Of a DNA stretch of 48,902 nt, positions 1 to 7,130 are shown piece by piece (within the stretch, counting starts at the first letter, position 1; every line of letters starts with the position of its first letter). Position numbers and translations under genes: made by a program. This DNA is from an uncultured bacterium. Lineage in GTDB: Bacteria; Bacillota_I; Bacilli_A; RFN20; CAG-826. The notes below the pieces were generated by a model. The model had not been told where the DNA came from and made no database searches. It worked only from the letters and a program-made list of their open reading frames with translations. The DNA lies in assembly GCA_949299195.1 (NCBI GenBank), contig CASFZN010000020.1, positions 1 through 48,902 of the forward strand, in the 5' to 3' direction.

Positions 1-791
1 AATAGATTAACTACAAAGTTATTAATTAGAATAATATTTTTATTACTAGATAAAATAATTAATCCTTCTTCAATATTATTAATGATATATTCAATCTTTT
101 CTTTTTCTTTATTTAGTTCGTTGATGTTTTCTTTAATTAAAGAAGAAGTAGTATCGATTAAAGATGATAATACTTTTAGTTCATCTATTTTATAATTTAA
201 TAGATGAGGAGAATTGGTTAATAAACTTAGTTTATTAACCTCTTTTTCTACTATCTTAAAGTTCTTTTTATATACTTTATATAAATAGATGTAATATAGG
301 GAAAGTAAGATAAATACGATGATAGAACCAAAAATAAGCACAAGTAAGGAATTATAGATAATAGAAGATCTAACTAATCCAACTCTAATTAAGTAATTAG
401 AGTTATTATTTAATGTTACATAATATAAAACATCTTCATTTAAAGTAAGAGAAGACTTATAGTAAAACTTATCAATATTAGATTTAAATTCTTTTAATCT
501 ATCTTCACTATATGGGAGTTTATCAATATTATTTATTTCTAAAACTACTTCATTAGAGTCAAGCGGAAGAATGGTTACTCTAAACCCAATAATCTTTTCA
601 AAGTTTTGAGTAATTAGTTCGTTTTCTTCAATTCCTTCATATCTTAAAGCAATATCATTAGCATAAAATTTAAGATTATTTTTAGCTTCATTTTCACTAC
701 TTAAATAAGTAACCCCAAAACAGGTTAAAAGAAGGATAATAGAAAGTAAGAATGTAATAATATATTGGATAATAAGTTGCTTTTTATTCAT
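1..791 (-). CDS. phoR: PhoR-like sensor histidine kinase, N-terminal part (cut by window edge)
   Basis: The frame stays open from an ATG at 791 down to base 3 with no stop, so the gene continues outside the window. The visible part has an N-terminal membrane segment (about residues 6-24), an extracytoplasmic sensor region of roughly 110 residues, a second membrane segment, a charged coiled linker rich in Lys/Glu/Asn, and the start of a PAS-like segment (IEEGLIILSSNKKIILINN). That order is typical of PhoR kinases; the DHp and ATPase domains would lie off the edge. Its start overlaps the last codons of the response regulator gene (stop at 784-786), so the two are translationally coupled. It should phosphorylate the neighbouring regulator in response to phosphate status through the Pst-PhoU complex. 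The kinase domain itself is not visible, so the call rests on layout and context. Confidence 0.85.
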   Translation of the reverse strand, partial: MNKKQLIIQYIITFLLSIILLLTCFGVTYLSSENEAKNNLKFYANDIALRYEGIEENELITQNFEKIIGFRVTILPLDSNEVVLEINNIDKLPYSEDRLKEFKSNIDKFYYKSSLTLNEDVLYYVTLNNNSNYLIRVGLVRSSIIYNSLLVLIFGSIIVFILLSLYYIYLYKVYKKNFKIVEKEVNKLSLLTNSPHLLNYKIDELKVLSSLIDTTSSLIKENINELNKEKEKIEYIINNIEEGLIILSSNKNIILINNFVVNL

Positions 792-1467
792 TTTTTATGC
801 GATATCCTTCTCCATAGACGCTTACAATATATTCATCTTTATTATTCGAAAGTTTATTTCTAATTGAATTGATATGAACATCAATTACACGTGATTCATA
901 TGCTAAAACTTGAGGTTCATTCCAGTAGGTTGAAAATATTTCGTCTCTAGAAATAACTCTATCCTTATTTTTAATTAAATGTAAAAGGATTTTAAACTCA
1001 TTAGTAGTTAAATCTATTTTCTTTTCATTTTTATATAAATCAAATCTTTGAGGATATAAAGTTAAGTCTTTATAAATAATTGTTTCTTCTAAATGTCTTC
1101 TTTTTTTGGCATTTACTCTTGAAATAAGCTCTAAAACTTCAAAAGGTTTTGCCAAATAATCATCAGCTCCTAAATCAAGAGTATCTACCTTATTAATAAT
1201 AGAATTTTTAGCACTAATTACGATTATTTCAATATCTTTATTAGCTTTATCTTCTCTAATTTTTTTAATGACTTCTTCGCCACTTATATCTGGAAGCATT
1301 AAATCAAGTAATACCATATTTGGTTTGATATTATTAAATGCTTTAAAAAAAGAAGTAGCGTCATAAAAAGAAACAACTTCATTATCATTTTTAGAAAGTA
1401 TTAAATTGATGACTCTAGAGATTTCTTTATCATCTTCAAGTGAATAAATTAAATAACTCATACCCAT
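784..1467 (-). CDS. phoP: OmpR/PhoB-family response regulator (PhoP/PhoB type)
   Basis: A 227-residue two-domain regulator. The receiver domain (about 3-118) shows the acidic pair E11-D12-D13, the phospho-acceptor D55 in LLDLMLPD, and the conserved Lys in LAKPF. The C-terminal winged helix (about 130-226) has the family pattern LTTNEFKILLHLIKN and a VYGEGYRI ending. It sits between phoU and phoR and is the likely partner for the Pho-box-like repeats upstream of pstS. An ATG at 1467 and one at 1461 (Met3) are both possible starts. A TATAAT box lies only 9 bases upstream of the first ATG and no Shine-Dalgarno sequence is visible, so the message may be nearly leaderless. Confidence 0.93.
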   Translation of the reverse strand: MGMSYLIYSLEDDKEISRVINLILSKNDNEVVSFYDATSFFKAFNNIKPNMVLLDLMLPDISGEEVIKKIREDKANKDIEIIVISAKNSIINKVDTLDLGADDYLAKPFEVLELISRVNAKKRRHLEETIIYKDLTLYPQRFDLYKNEKKIDLTTNEFKILLHLIKNKDRVISRDEIFSTYWNEPQVLAYESRVIDVHINSIRNKLSNNKDEYIVSVYGEGYRIKNE

Positions 1468-1476
1468 AACTATTTT

Positions 1477-1482
1477 ATTATA
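1477..1482 (-). promoter_or_regulatory. -10 box directly upstream of phoP
   Basis: A perfect TATAAT on the minus strand ends 9 bases before the phoP ATG. No convincing -35 hexamer is seen at the expected distance. It would start transcription only a few bases before the start codon, giving phoPR its own output independent of the pst promoter. Confidence 0.5.
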
Positions 1483-1500
1483 TCTTTGAATCCTTTTTAA

Positions 1501-1528
1501 ATATCTATAAATTAAAATTTATAGATAT
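1501..1528 (-). terminator. AT-only hairpin between phoU and phoP
   Basis: A perfect 13-bp inverted repeat (ATATCTATAAATT and its complement) with a 2-base centre lies just downstream of the phoU stop. It has no GC pairs and no clear T-run, so it is at most a partial terminator or processing site setting phoPR expression below the pst genes. Confidence 0.4.
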
Positions 1529-1545
1529 ATATCTTTTAACTCTTA

Positions 1546-2184
1546 TTAAATGATATTGCGGTCTTTATAGTAACCACTTTTAATATAGATTGCCCATTCG
1601 GCAATGTTAGAAGAGTGATCTGCAATTCTTTCTACATATTTTGCTATTAAGGTATAATAAATTAAAAACTTATCATCAGTTTCATTATATTTAGACTTAT
1701 AAAAAGGAAGAGTAGAAAGAAATTCTAAATATAATTTATCGATTTCATCATCACTTTCAATTACTTTTTTAGCAAGTTCTTCATCTTCATTTAATAAAGA
1801 AGAAATTGAATCATTCATCATAATTAAAGCTTTATTAACCATTTTATCTAAGACTTTAAGATGGTGTTCTTCATTAATTGTTTCTAAAATTTTATTACAC
1901 CATTCAATATCTTCAGCATGATCTCCAAGTCGTTCTAAATCTTCACTCACTTTAAAGTAACCAGTGATTTTTCTTAAATCGGTTGCAAAAGGTCTTTCTT
2001 TTAAAATGTTAGTTAAACAGATTTCTTCAATTTCTCTTTCAAGTTCATCTACCTTGGAATCATCAATAATAGATATATCTCTAGTAGTATTATTTTTTAA
2101 ATAGAATGAAAAAGCGTATTCAAGTGATTCTTTAACTTTTTTACACATTTCAATAATTTTTAAATCTAAAGTTTGAATATTCAT
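1546..2184 (-). CDS. phoU: Phosphate transport regulator PhoU
   Basis: A 212-residue helical protein with the two PhoU repeats: the first carries E/D-rich motif VDELEREIEEICL (about residues 45-57), the second DDEIDKLYLEFL, each followed by an ERxxDH-type segment (LERLGDHAEDI and VERIADHSSNIAEW). PhoU links the Pst transporter to the PhoR kinase and represses the Pho response when phosphate is plentiful. It follows pstB by about 58 bases in the same direction, the usual pst operon order. A purine-rich GTGGGGAAAAA precedes the ATG as ribosome binding site. Confidence 0.95.
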   Translation of the reverse strand: MNIQTLDLKIIEMCKKVKESLEYAFSFYLKNNTTRDISIIDDSKVDELEREIEEICLTNILKERPFATDLRKITGYFKVSEDLERLGDHAEDIEWCNKILETINEEHHLKVLDKMVNKALIMMNDSISSLLNEDEELAKKVIESDDEIDKLYLEFLSTLPFYKSKYNETDDKFLIYYTLIAKYVERIADHSSNIAEWAIYIKSGYYKDRNII

Positions 2185-2242
2185 ATATTTTTCCCCACTT
2201 TTTAATTATTTTATATATAAGTAAATATTATTTTTTATTTTA

Positions 2243-3097
2243 TTAACCGAATTTACCAGTGATATAGTCTTCACTCCTTTTATCTTTAGGGCGAGCGAAG
2301 AAATCTTCAGTTTTAGAAAATTCTACTAATTCACCTAACATAAAGAAGGCAGTATAATCGCTAATTCTTGCGGCTTGTTGCATGTTGTGAGTAACGATTA
2401 CAATCGTATATTTTTCTTTTAATTTTTTAATTAATTCTTCGATTTTTAAAGTAGCTAGAGGGTCAAGCGCTGAGGTTGGTTCATCCATTAAGATAACATC
2501 AGGAGACATTGCAATACATCTAGCAATACAAAGTCTTTGTTGTTGTCCGCCACTTAAAGAAGTACCACTTAAAGTAATTCTATCTTTTACCTCTTCATAT
2601 AATCCAACATCTTTTAAAGAATTTAATACTATTTTATTAAGTTCACCCTTATCTTTCATGCCTTGACATCTTAATCCATATGCAACGTTATTATAAATAG
2701 ACATTGGGAATGGGTTAGGTTGTTGGAAAACCATACCTACTTTACTTCTAAGTTGAATGGTATTTAAAGCATCAATATCAAATCCTTTATAGGTGATATT
2801 TCCTTCTTTACTACAGCCATCAATTAAATCATTCATGCGGTTAAAACATCTTAAAAGGGTAGATTTTCCACATCCACTAGGACCAATAAAAGCGATAACC
2901 TTATTTTTAAATATCTCTAAATTGATATTTTTTAAAGCCATCTTTTCTTTTTTATCATAATAGAAGTTATAGTCATTAACTTTAAAAATAACTTCTTCAT
3001 TAGGAAATTCACTTGAATGTTCTAACTTTAAATCTGGATTAAGTAAATCAAGATTAAGTTGTTCTTTTTTATGTTTTTTACTTAAATTTAATGACAT
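2243..3097 (-). CDS. pstB: Phosphate ABC transporter ATP-binding protein PstB
   Basis: A 284-residue ABC ATPase. Walker A is GPSGCGKST (about 73-81), the Q-loop is [18 protein letters not shown] as in PstB, the signature is [14 protein letters not shown], Walker B is [12 protein letters not shown], and the switch His is in VTHNMQQ. The ATG is preceded by AAGGAGAGATAAGAAT and lies 4 bases from the pstA stop. The N-terminal 35 residues are a Lys/Leu-rich extension beyond the usual PstB start. It drives phosphate import through the PstC-PstA channel. Confidence 0.97.
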   Translation of the reverse strand: MSLNLSKKHKKEQLNLDLLNPDLKLEHSSEFPNEEVIFKVNDYNFYYDKKEKMALKNINLEIFKNKVIAFIGPSGCGKSTLLRCFNRMNDLIDGCSKEGNITYKGFDIDALNTIQLRSKVGMVFQQPNPFPMSIYNNVAYGLRCQGMKDKGELNKIVLNSLKDVGLYEEVKDRITLSGTSLSGGQQQRLCIARCIAMSPDVILMDEPTSALDPLATLKIEELIKKLKEKYTIVIVTHNMQQAARISDYTAFFMLGELVEFSKTEDFFARPKDKRSEDYITGKFG

Positions 3098-3101
3098 ATT
3101 C

Positions 3102-4412
3102 TTATCTCTCCTTTTTCTTTTTAAATAAATAACTAATTAATTTTGATGAAAGTGATAAAAGTAAAACTACGATTAAAATAATGATTGAAATTGCACATGC
3201 TTGCCCATATTGTGGAGTTTCTCCAGCTAAAATGTACCAAATATGAACTGCTAAAGTGGTATTTGCACTAGTTAAAGAAGGAGTAGCGGCAATTAAAGTG
3301 CCCATTGCAAAAACAAGGGCTGCACTTTCTCCAATAGTTCTTCCAATTGAAAGAATAGTAGCATTTAAAATACCTTCAATTGAGTTAGGTAAAATAATTT
3401 TAAATATAGTTTCTGAATGTGATGCTCCAAGAGCTAAAGAAGCACTAATCATGCTTTTAGGGATAGTTTTTATTGATTCTTCAACAGTTTTAACAATAGT
3501 AGGAAGTAAAATAAGAGTTAAAGTTAAGGCTCCAGTAAAGACGTTCCCGCCATTTGATCCACTAATACTTCCTATAATAGGAATAAATATTGCAGCACCT
3601 ACTAGACCAAAAATAATTGATGGAATTCCACTACTCATATCTACTAAAGACCTAATTATTCGAGTAACTTTATTATCTTTTGCGTAATATGCTAGATAAA
3701 TTGCGCCCCCAATTCCTAAAGGAAGAGAAAAAATAAGAGTAAAGAGGATTAATAGACAAGTAGAAATAATTGAACTACGGATTCCTCCTCCTTTAGTTAA
3801 AAATTGAGAATCGTATATGAAATCTCCTTGATTGAGTGTTTCAACCATGTTTTCAATTCCTCTATTTCCATTAGCAGTTAAATACATGCCATCATTAGTT
3901 TTAACAGTAATATAAGAAATATAGAATTCATTAGTAATAACAAAATGAGTTTGATCATCAGCTCTAATAAGGGTATTAAATGGTGAGTTTTCACTTATTT
4001 GAACGACATAAATTACATCGTTTTGGTTATTATCTTTGCCAAGTTCTAATCCGATTCCCCATTTTTCACTATAAGTAATATTTTCAAATCTTTCTAAATC
4101 TGAATAATCATAATTACCTTCAAAAGTGAAGTTATCTTCACTTTTTAAGGTGACTGAACTTCTTGAATAGTTACTGGTTATAAAATCCCATGATAAATAA
4201 CTTGATCCTTCAAAAAAGACGAATCCAATAACTAAACATAAAACAATTAAACATAAAAAAGAGAAGAAGTAAGTAGCACTATTAGGAAGAATATCTTTAA
4301 ATTTTCTACTTTTTATATTCTTTTCTACGACTGCTTCAATAGTTTGGGAATTACTTACTTTTTCCATACTATTTTCAATTAACTCTGCGTCTTTTTTCTT
4401 ATTTATCTTCAT
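3102..4412 (-). CDS. pstA: Phosphate ABC transporter permease PstA with large extracellular insert
   Basis: At 436 residues this is much longer than a usual PstA (about 280-300). A charged cytoplasmic N-terminus of about 40 residues leads to the first membrane segment (about 48-72). A hydrophilic stretch of about 130 residues follows ([20 protein letters not shown] onward) before the second membrane segment. The permease core then follows, with the EAA-type loop [20 protein letters not shown]. The gene overlaps the 3' end of pstC by 14 bases, with GAGGT as ribosome binding site. It pairs with PstC to form the phosphate channel. The insert faces outside, where PstS docks. Confidence 0.93.
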   Translation of the reverse strand: MKINKKKDAELIENSMEKVSNSQTIEAVVEKNIKSRKFKDILPNSATYFFSFLCLIVLCLVIGFVFFEGSSYLSWDFITSNYSRSSVTLKSEDNFTFEGNYDYSDLERFENITYSEKWGIGLELGKDNNQNDVIYVVQISENSPFNTLIRADDQTHFVITNEFYISYITVKTNDGMYLTANGNRGIENMVETLNQGDFIYDSQFLTKGGGIRSSIISTCLLILFTLIFSLPLGIGGAIYLAYYAKDNKVTRIIRSLVDMSSGIPSIIFGLVGAAIFIPIIGSISGSNGGNVFTGALTLTLILLPTIVKTVEESIKTIPKSMISASLALGASHSETIFKIILPNSIEGILNATILSIGRTIGESAALVFAMGTLIAATPSLTSANTTLAVHIWYILAGETPQYGQACAISIIILIVVLLLSLSSKLISYLFKKKKER

Positions 4413-5433
4413 AGGCTTTTACCTCTTTTTTCTTAAATAAAGATAAAATACGCTTAACTAAGCCGTTTTTAGTTTTATCTTTGTTATAGTTTTTAATTGA
4501 TGTAAGAACAACATTGGTAATAATAATGATGAACATTAAAACAATTCCTAAAGAAAATCTAACATCATATCCAATACCACTAGCTTCTCCAATTCCGGTT
4601 AACATACTTGAAGCAATAGTACTTCCAGCATTAAAAAGATTATAAAATTCAAGTCCATTACTATTATTTCCAATAACCATTTGAACTGCAGTAGCTTCAC
4701 CTAAGCTTCTTCCAACTCCTAAAATAATCCCAGCAACAATCCCACTTTTTGCATCTTTTAAAACTATTTTCATATTGGTTTGGGTTTTACTAGCTCCTAA
4801 AGCAAGAGATCCATTAATTAAATCTTGTTGAACCGCTCCAATTGCACTAACACTTAAAGTGGTGATTGTAGGAATAGACATAATTGCTATAACTAAGGCA
4901 GCACTTAGAATTGATTTACCTCCAAATGTTTGCATTCCCATTGCCATAGCAATGTTATTAACCATTGGACAAATTATTCCCATACCAAAAAGACCATAGA
5001 TAACACTAGGTATGGAACTAAGTAAATCAACAGCACTACGAATTATAAGTTTTAATGGTTTTGGGGCGATTTTTGCAATAAATAATGCAGTAAAAATAGA
5101 AGTAGGAATTGAAACAATTAAAGATAATAAAACTACATATAAAGTAGTTAAAATTAAAAATATTACTCCACCATTCCCATCATACGTCCATCTAGAATTA
5201 GTAAAAAAAGATACGATAGATTGATGGATATATTCTCCTTCACTTCCATAATTAGTTAAGAAAGGTTGAATGCCTTTAATTAAAATAAAAATAACCGAAA
5301 CGATGATGATAGAAGAACATATTAAAATAAGAAAAAATAATAATAGATGTAAAATCTTATCTATTATTATTTTTCTTTTATTTCGATTATTTAGGCTTTT
5401 TTCACTTATCGTTAGCTCTATATTATTTTCCAT
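4399..5433 (-). CDS. pstC: Phosphate ABC transporter permease PstC
   Basis: A 344-residue integral membrane protein with six predicted segments. The first is a long hydrophobic stretch at about 27-55. The EAA loop reads GSLALGASKTQTNMKIVLKDA, followed by GIILGVGRSLGEATAVQMVIG, typical of PstC. It has a cytoplasmic Lys-rich tail. It is the partner of PstA and lies directly after pstS (27-base gap) with AAAAGGA as ribosome binding site; its end overlaps pstA. Confidence 0.95.
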   Translation of the reverse strand: MENNIELTISEKSLNNRNKRKIIIDKILHLLLFFLILICSSIIIVSVIFILIKGIQPFLTNYGSEGEYIHQSIVSFFTNSRWTYDGNGGVIFLILTTLYVVLLSLIVSIPTSIFTALFIAKIAPKPLKLIIRSAVDLLSSIPSVIYGLFGMGIICPMVNNIAMAMGMQTFGGKSILSAALVIAIMSIPTITTLSVSAIGAVQQDLINGSLALGASKTQTNMKIVLKDAKSGIVAGIILGVGRSLGEATAVQMVIGNNSNGLEFYNLFNAGSTIASSMLTGIGEASGIGYDVRFSLGIVLMFIIIITNVVLTSIKNYNKDKTKNGLVKRILSLFKKKEVKAYEDK

Positions 5434-5460
5434 AAATAATCCTTTTCATAACTAAATTAT

Positions 5461-6435
5461 TTATTTAACTAACTCACTCCAAGTAGTAATCTCACCTTTA
5501 TAGATTGCAGTTAATTCCTCTGCAGTGGTGTTAGTATAGACAGTGTTTTTAGCATTTACGATACAAACAACAGCATCTTTACATAAGACATCTCTAAGGT
5601 TGTTATCGTTTAATGCACTTAGTTCATTGCTTTTAATTTCTCTAGATAAGAAACCAATATCACTTAAGACGCCATTTTTACCTTCAGTGACTCCAATAAC
5701 TGCATCTCCACTTCCGGTTTGATTCATTAAGATTTCGATATTTTTATTTGGAATATCTCCAACAAACTTATCAATTAAAGCTTGAACAACCTTTTGTACG
5801 GAGGTAGAACCACAAGTTTTAATTTCAATTGTTTCACTACCTGATAAAACTGGATATTTTGCGATAATATCAACTAAGGTAGTGTTTGCTCCACTACTTG
5901 TTAAAATACCTCCATTTGCTCCAATTACGGCTACACCTTCAACACTTGTAAAATATTCAATAAATGCGTGAACAACATCGCTTTTTGATTGGGCTTGTGC
6001 ATCGGTTGAAGAGGTGTAATCTCTAATGACGTAATTGAAGTTACGATTTAATTTATATTGGCCATTAACAACAGTTTCATTACTAGCTTCGACACCATCA
6101 AATGTTAATGCTTTAACACTTGTATTACCTTCTAAGCCGTCTAATGAACAATAGCCAATTCCAAATTCATCATTAGCAACATCACTCATAATTTGTGAGT
6201 TAGATGCGGATGATGCAACTTGAACTCCACTTTCCCAGTTATCTTCTTTAGCAACATCACTATATCCAATTGCTTCGAAGAAACATTCTCTAGTTCCACT
6301 ACCAGCTTCACGTGTATATTTTGAAATATTTCTTGTTGTATCAAAACCAGTAGTAGTTGTGTTTCCACAGGCAGCTAATAAACTTACGCTACCTAATAAA
6401 CATAAACTTGTAATAATTAATTTGTTTTTCTTCAT
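5461..6435 (-). CDS. pstS: Phosphate-binding lipoprotein PstS, circularly permuted
   Basis: A 324-residue lipoprotein: signal peptide with lipobox LAAC (Cys23). The mature part begins with what is normally the second half of PstS: REAGSGTR (42-49), IGYCSL (93-98), KALTFDGVEAS (108-118), then AFIEYFTSVEG (157-167). Only after this come the elements that normally start the protein: CGSTSVQ (208-214), the NQTGSGDAV loop (238-246), DIGFLSRE (259-266) and the closing GEITTWSEL. All phosphate-contact motifs (GSTS, TGSG, D259, SGTR) are present, so it should still bind phosphate. It is the first gene of the pst operon, preceded by AGAAGG and a Pho-box-like region. Confidence 0.93.
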   Translation of the reverse strand: MKKNKLIITSLCLLGSVSLLAACGNTTTTGFDTTRNISKYTREAGSGTRECFFEAIGYSDVAKEDNWESGVQVASSASNSQIMSDVANDEFGIGYCSLDGLEGNTSVKALTFDGVEASNETVVNGQYKLNRNFNYVIRDYTSSTDAQAQSKSDVVHAFIEYFTSVEGVAVIGANGGILTSSGANTTLVDIIAKYPVLSGSETIEIKTCGSTSVQKVVQALIDKFVGDIPNKNIEILMNQTGSGDAVIGVTEGKNGVLSDIGFLSREIKSNELSALNDNNLRDVLCKDAVVCIVNAKNTVYTNTTAEELTAIYKGEITTWSELVK

Positions 6436-6487
6436 ATAATTTCCTTCTTTTTTCCCTTAAACCTTCTTCATTAATTTTTACGGCTAA

Positions 6488-6554
6488 ATTATAAAAAGTT
6501 TATTTAAGTGCAATAAAGCAAACAAAAGTAAAGAATTGTAAAGGAAATGTAAAG
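6488..6554 (-). promoter_or_regulatory. pst operon promoter with three Pho-box-like direct repeats
   Basis: On the minus strand three heptamers CTTTACA, CTTTACA and CTTTACT occur at 6554-6548, 6543-6537 and 6533-6527, spaced 11 and 10 bases. About 33 bases nearer pstS is a TATAAT box (6493-6488). PhoP/PhoB-type regulators bind direct repeats with an 11-bp period next to weak -35 regions, and no good -35 hexamer is seen here. The encoded PhoP is the likely activator. The assignment is from pattern and context only. Confidence 0.75.
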
Positions 6555-6667
6555 AAGGATTTAATTATTAAAAAATCCATAAATTTTAATGTTTTAATTT
6601 ATCGATATATGAGGCATTTTAATAGCGATTAATAATGAGTTAGAACTTCTTAAAAAAGAAAACCGAT

Positions 6668-6837
6668 CCACTATGAACTAAATTGGGTTCAGTTCATGTT
6701 GCTTGGGTTTTAAACCAATCTAGTGTAAAACTTTTACTTATACCGTAAGCCTAATAGAATATAGAAAAGTTTGTACGAGTATAAAAAAATGCCACCATTT
6801 TGAACTAGTGTGAACTATTCTAGTCTATAATAGTGGC
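6668..6837. repeat. Imperfect inverted-repeat element, possibly a decayed MITE
   Basis: The segment is bounded by CCACTAT (6668-6674) and its complement ATAGTGG (6830-6836). It contains further nested inverted repeats: TGAACT/AGTTCA around 6674-6702 and ACTAG/CTAGT at 6805-6824, with an imperfect outer stem GCCACCATT/AATAGTGGC at 6791-6837. No protein is encoded. The layout resembles a short non-autonomous element or a structured RNA remnant; no clear target duplication was found. The rest of the 6555-6900 gap shows nothing I can assign. Confidence 0.35.
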
Positions 6838-6900
6838 TCTCCATCAATGTTTTTAAATATATTTGACACCCCTAGTATATATAGAGGTAATTAATAAAGA

Positions 6901-6974
6901 TGGTGCCTCAACGCAGAATCGAACTACGAATAGATCCTTACCATGGATCTGTTATACCGCTTAACTATTGAGGC
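6901..6974 (-). tRNA. tRNA-Thr (anticodon GGU)
   Basis: Read on the minus strand it folds as a cloverleaf: acceptor GCCTCAA/TTGAGGC, short D arm GTT/AAC, anticodon stem GATCC/GGATC with loop ATGGTAA (anticodon GGT after U33), 4-base variable loop, T arm CGTAG/CTGCG with loop TTCGATT, discriminator A and an encoded CCA. It decodes ACC/ACU. The discriminator plus CCA (ACCA) complements the UGGU bulge of the thrS T-box in this window, which fits a Thr identity. The D arm and variable loop are at the short end for bacteria. Confidence 0.88.
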
Positions 6975-7095
6975 ATAGCACCAACGTGCTTAAATGTAAT
7001 AACATAATCTTTATGAAGCTTAAATATTTTTTAACTTAATCAACCTTAAAGATTGAAGATTTAGAAAAAACACTATTAAATTAATTTTAATAATA

Positions 7096-7125
7096 TATAA
7101 TCAATAGGGTATTTTTATTAAGGTG
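7096..7125 (+). promoter_or_regulatory. -10 box and ribosome binding site of the P-type ATPase operon
   Basis: A TATAAT at 7096-7101 is followed by AAGGTGAT 5-6 bases before the ATG at 7131. No strong -35 is seen. These place the operon start just upstream of the pump gene. Confidence 0.55.
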
Positions 7126-7130
7126 ATTCT

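Noticed and set aside
3256-3687. Plus-strand open frame of 143 codons inside pstA
   Set aside because: It is the mirror of conserved pstA coding sequence, has no ribosome site and shows no protein family.
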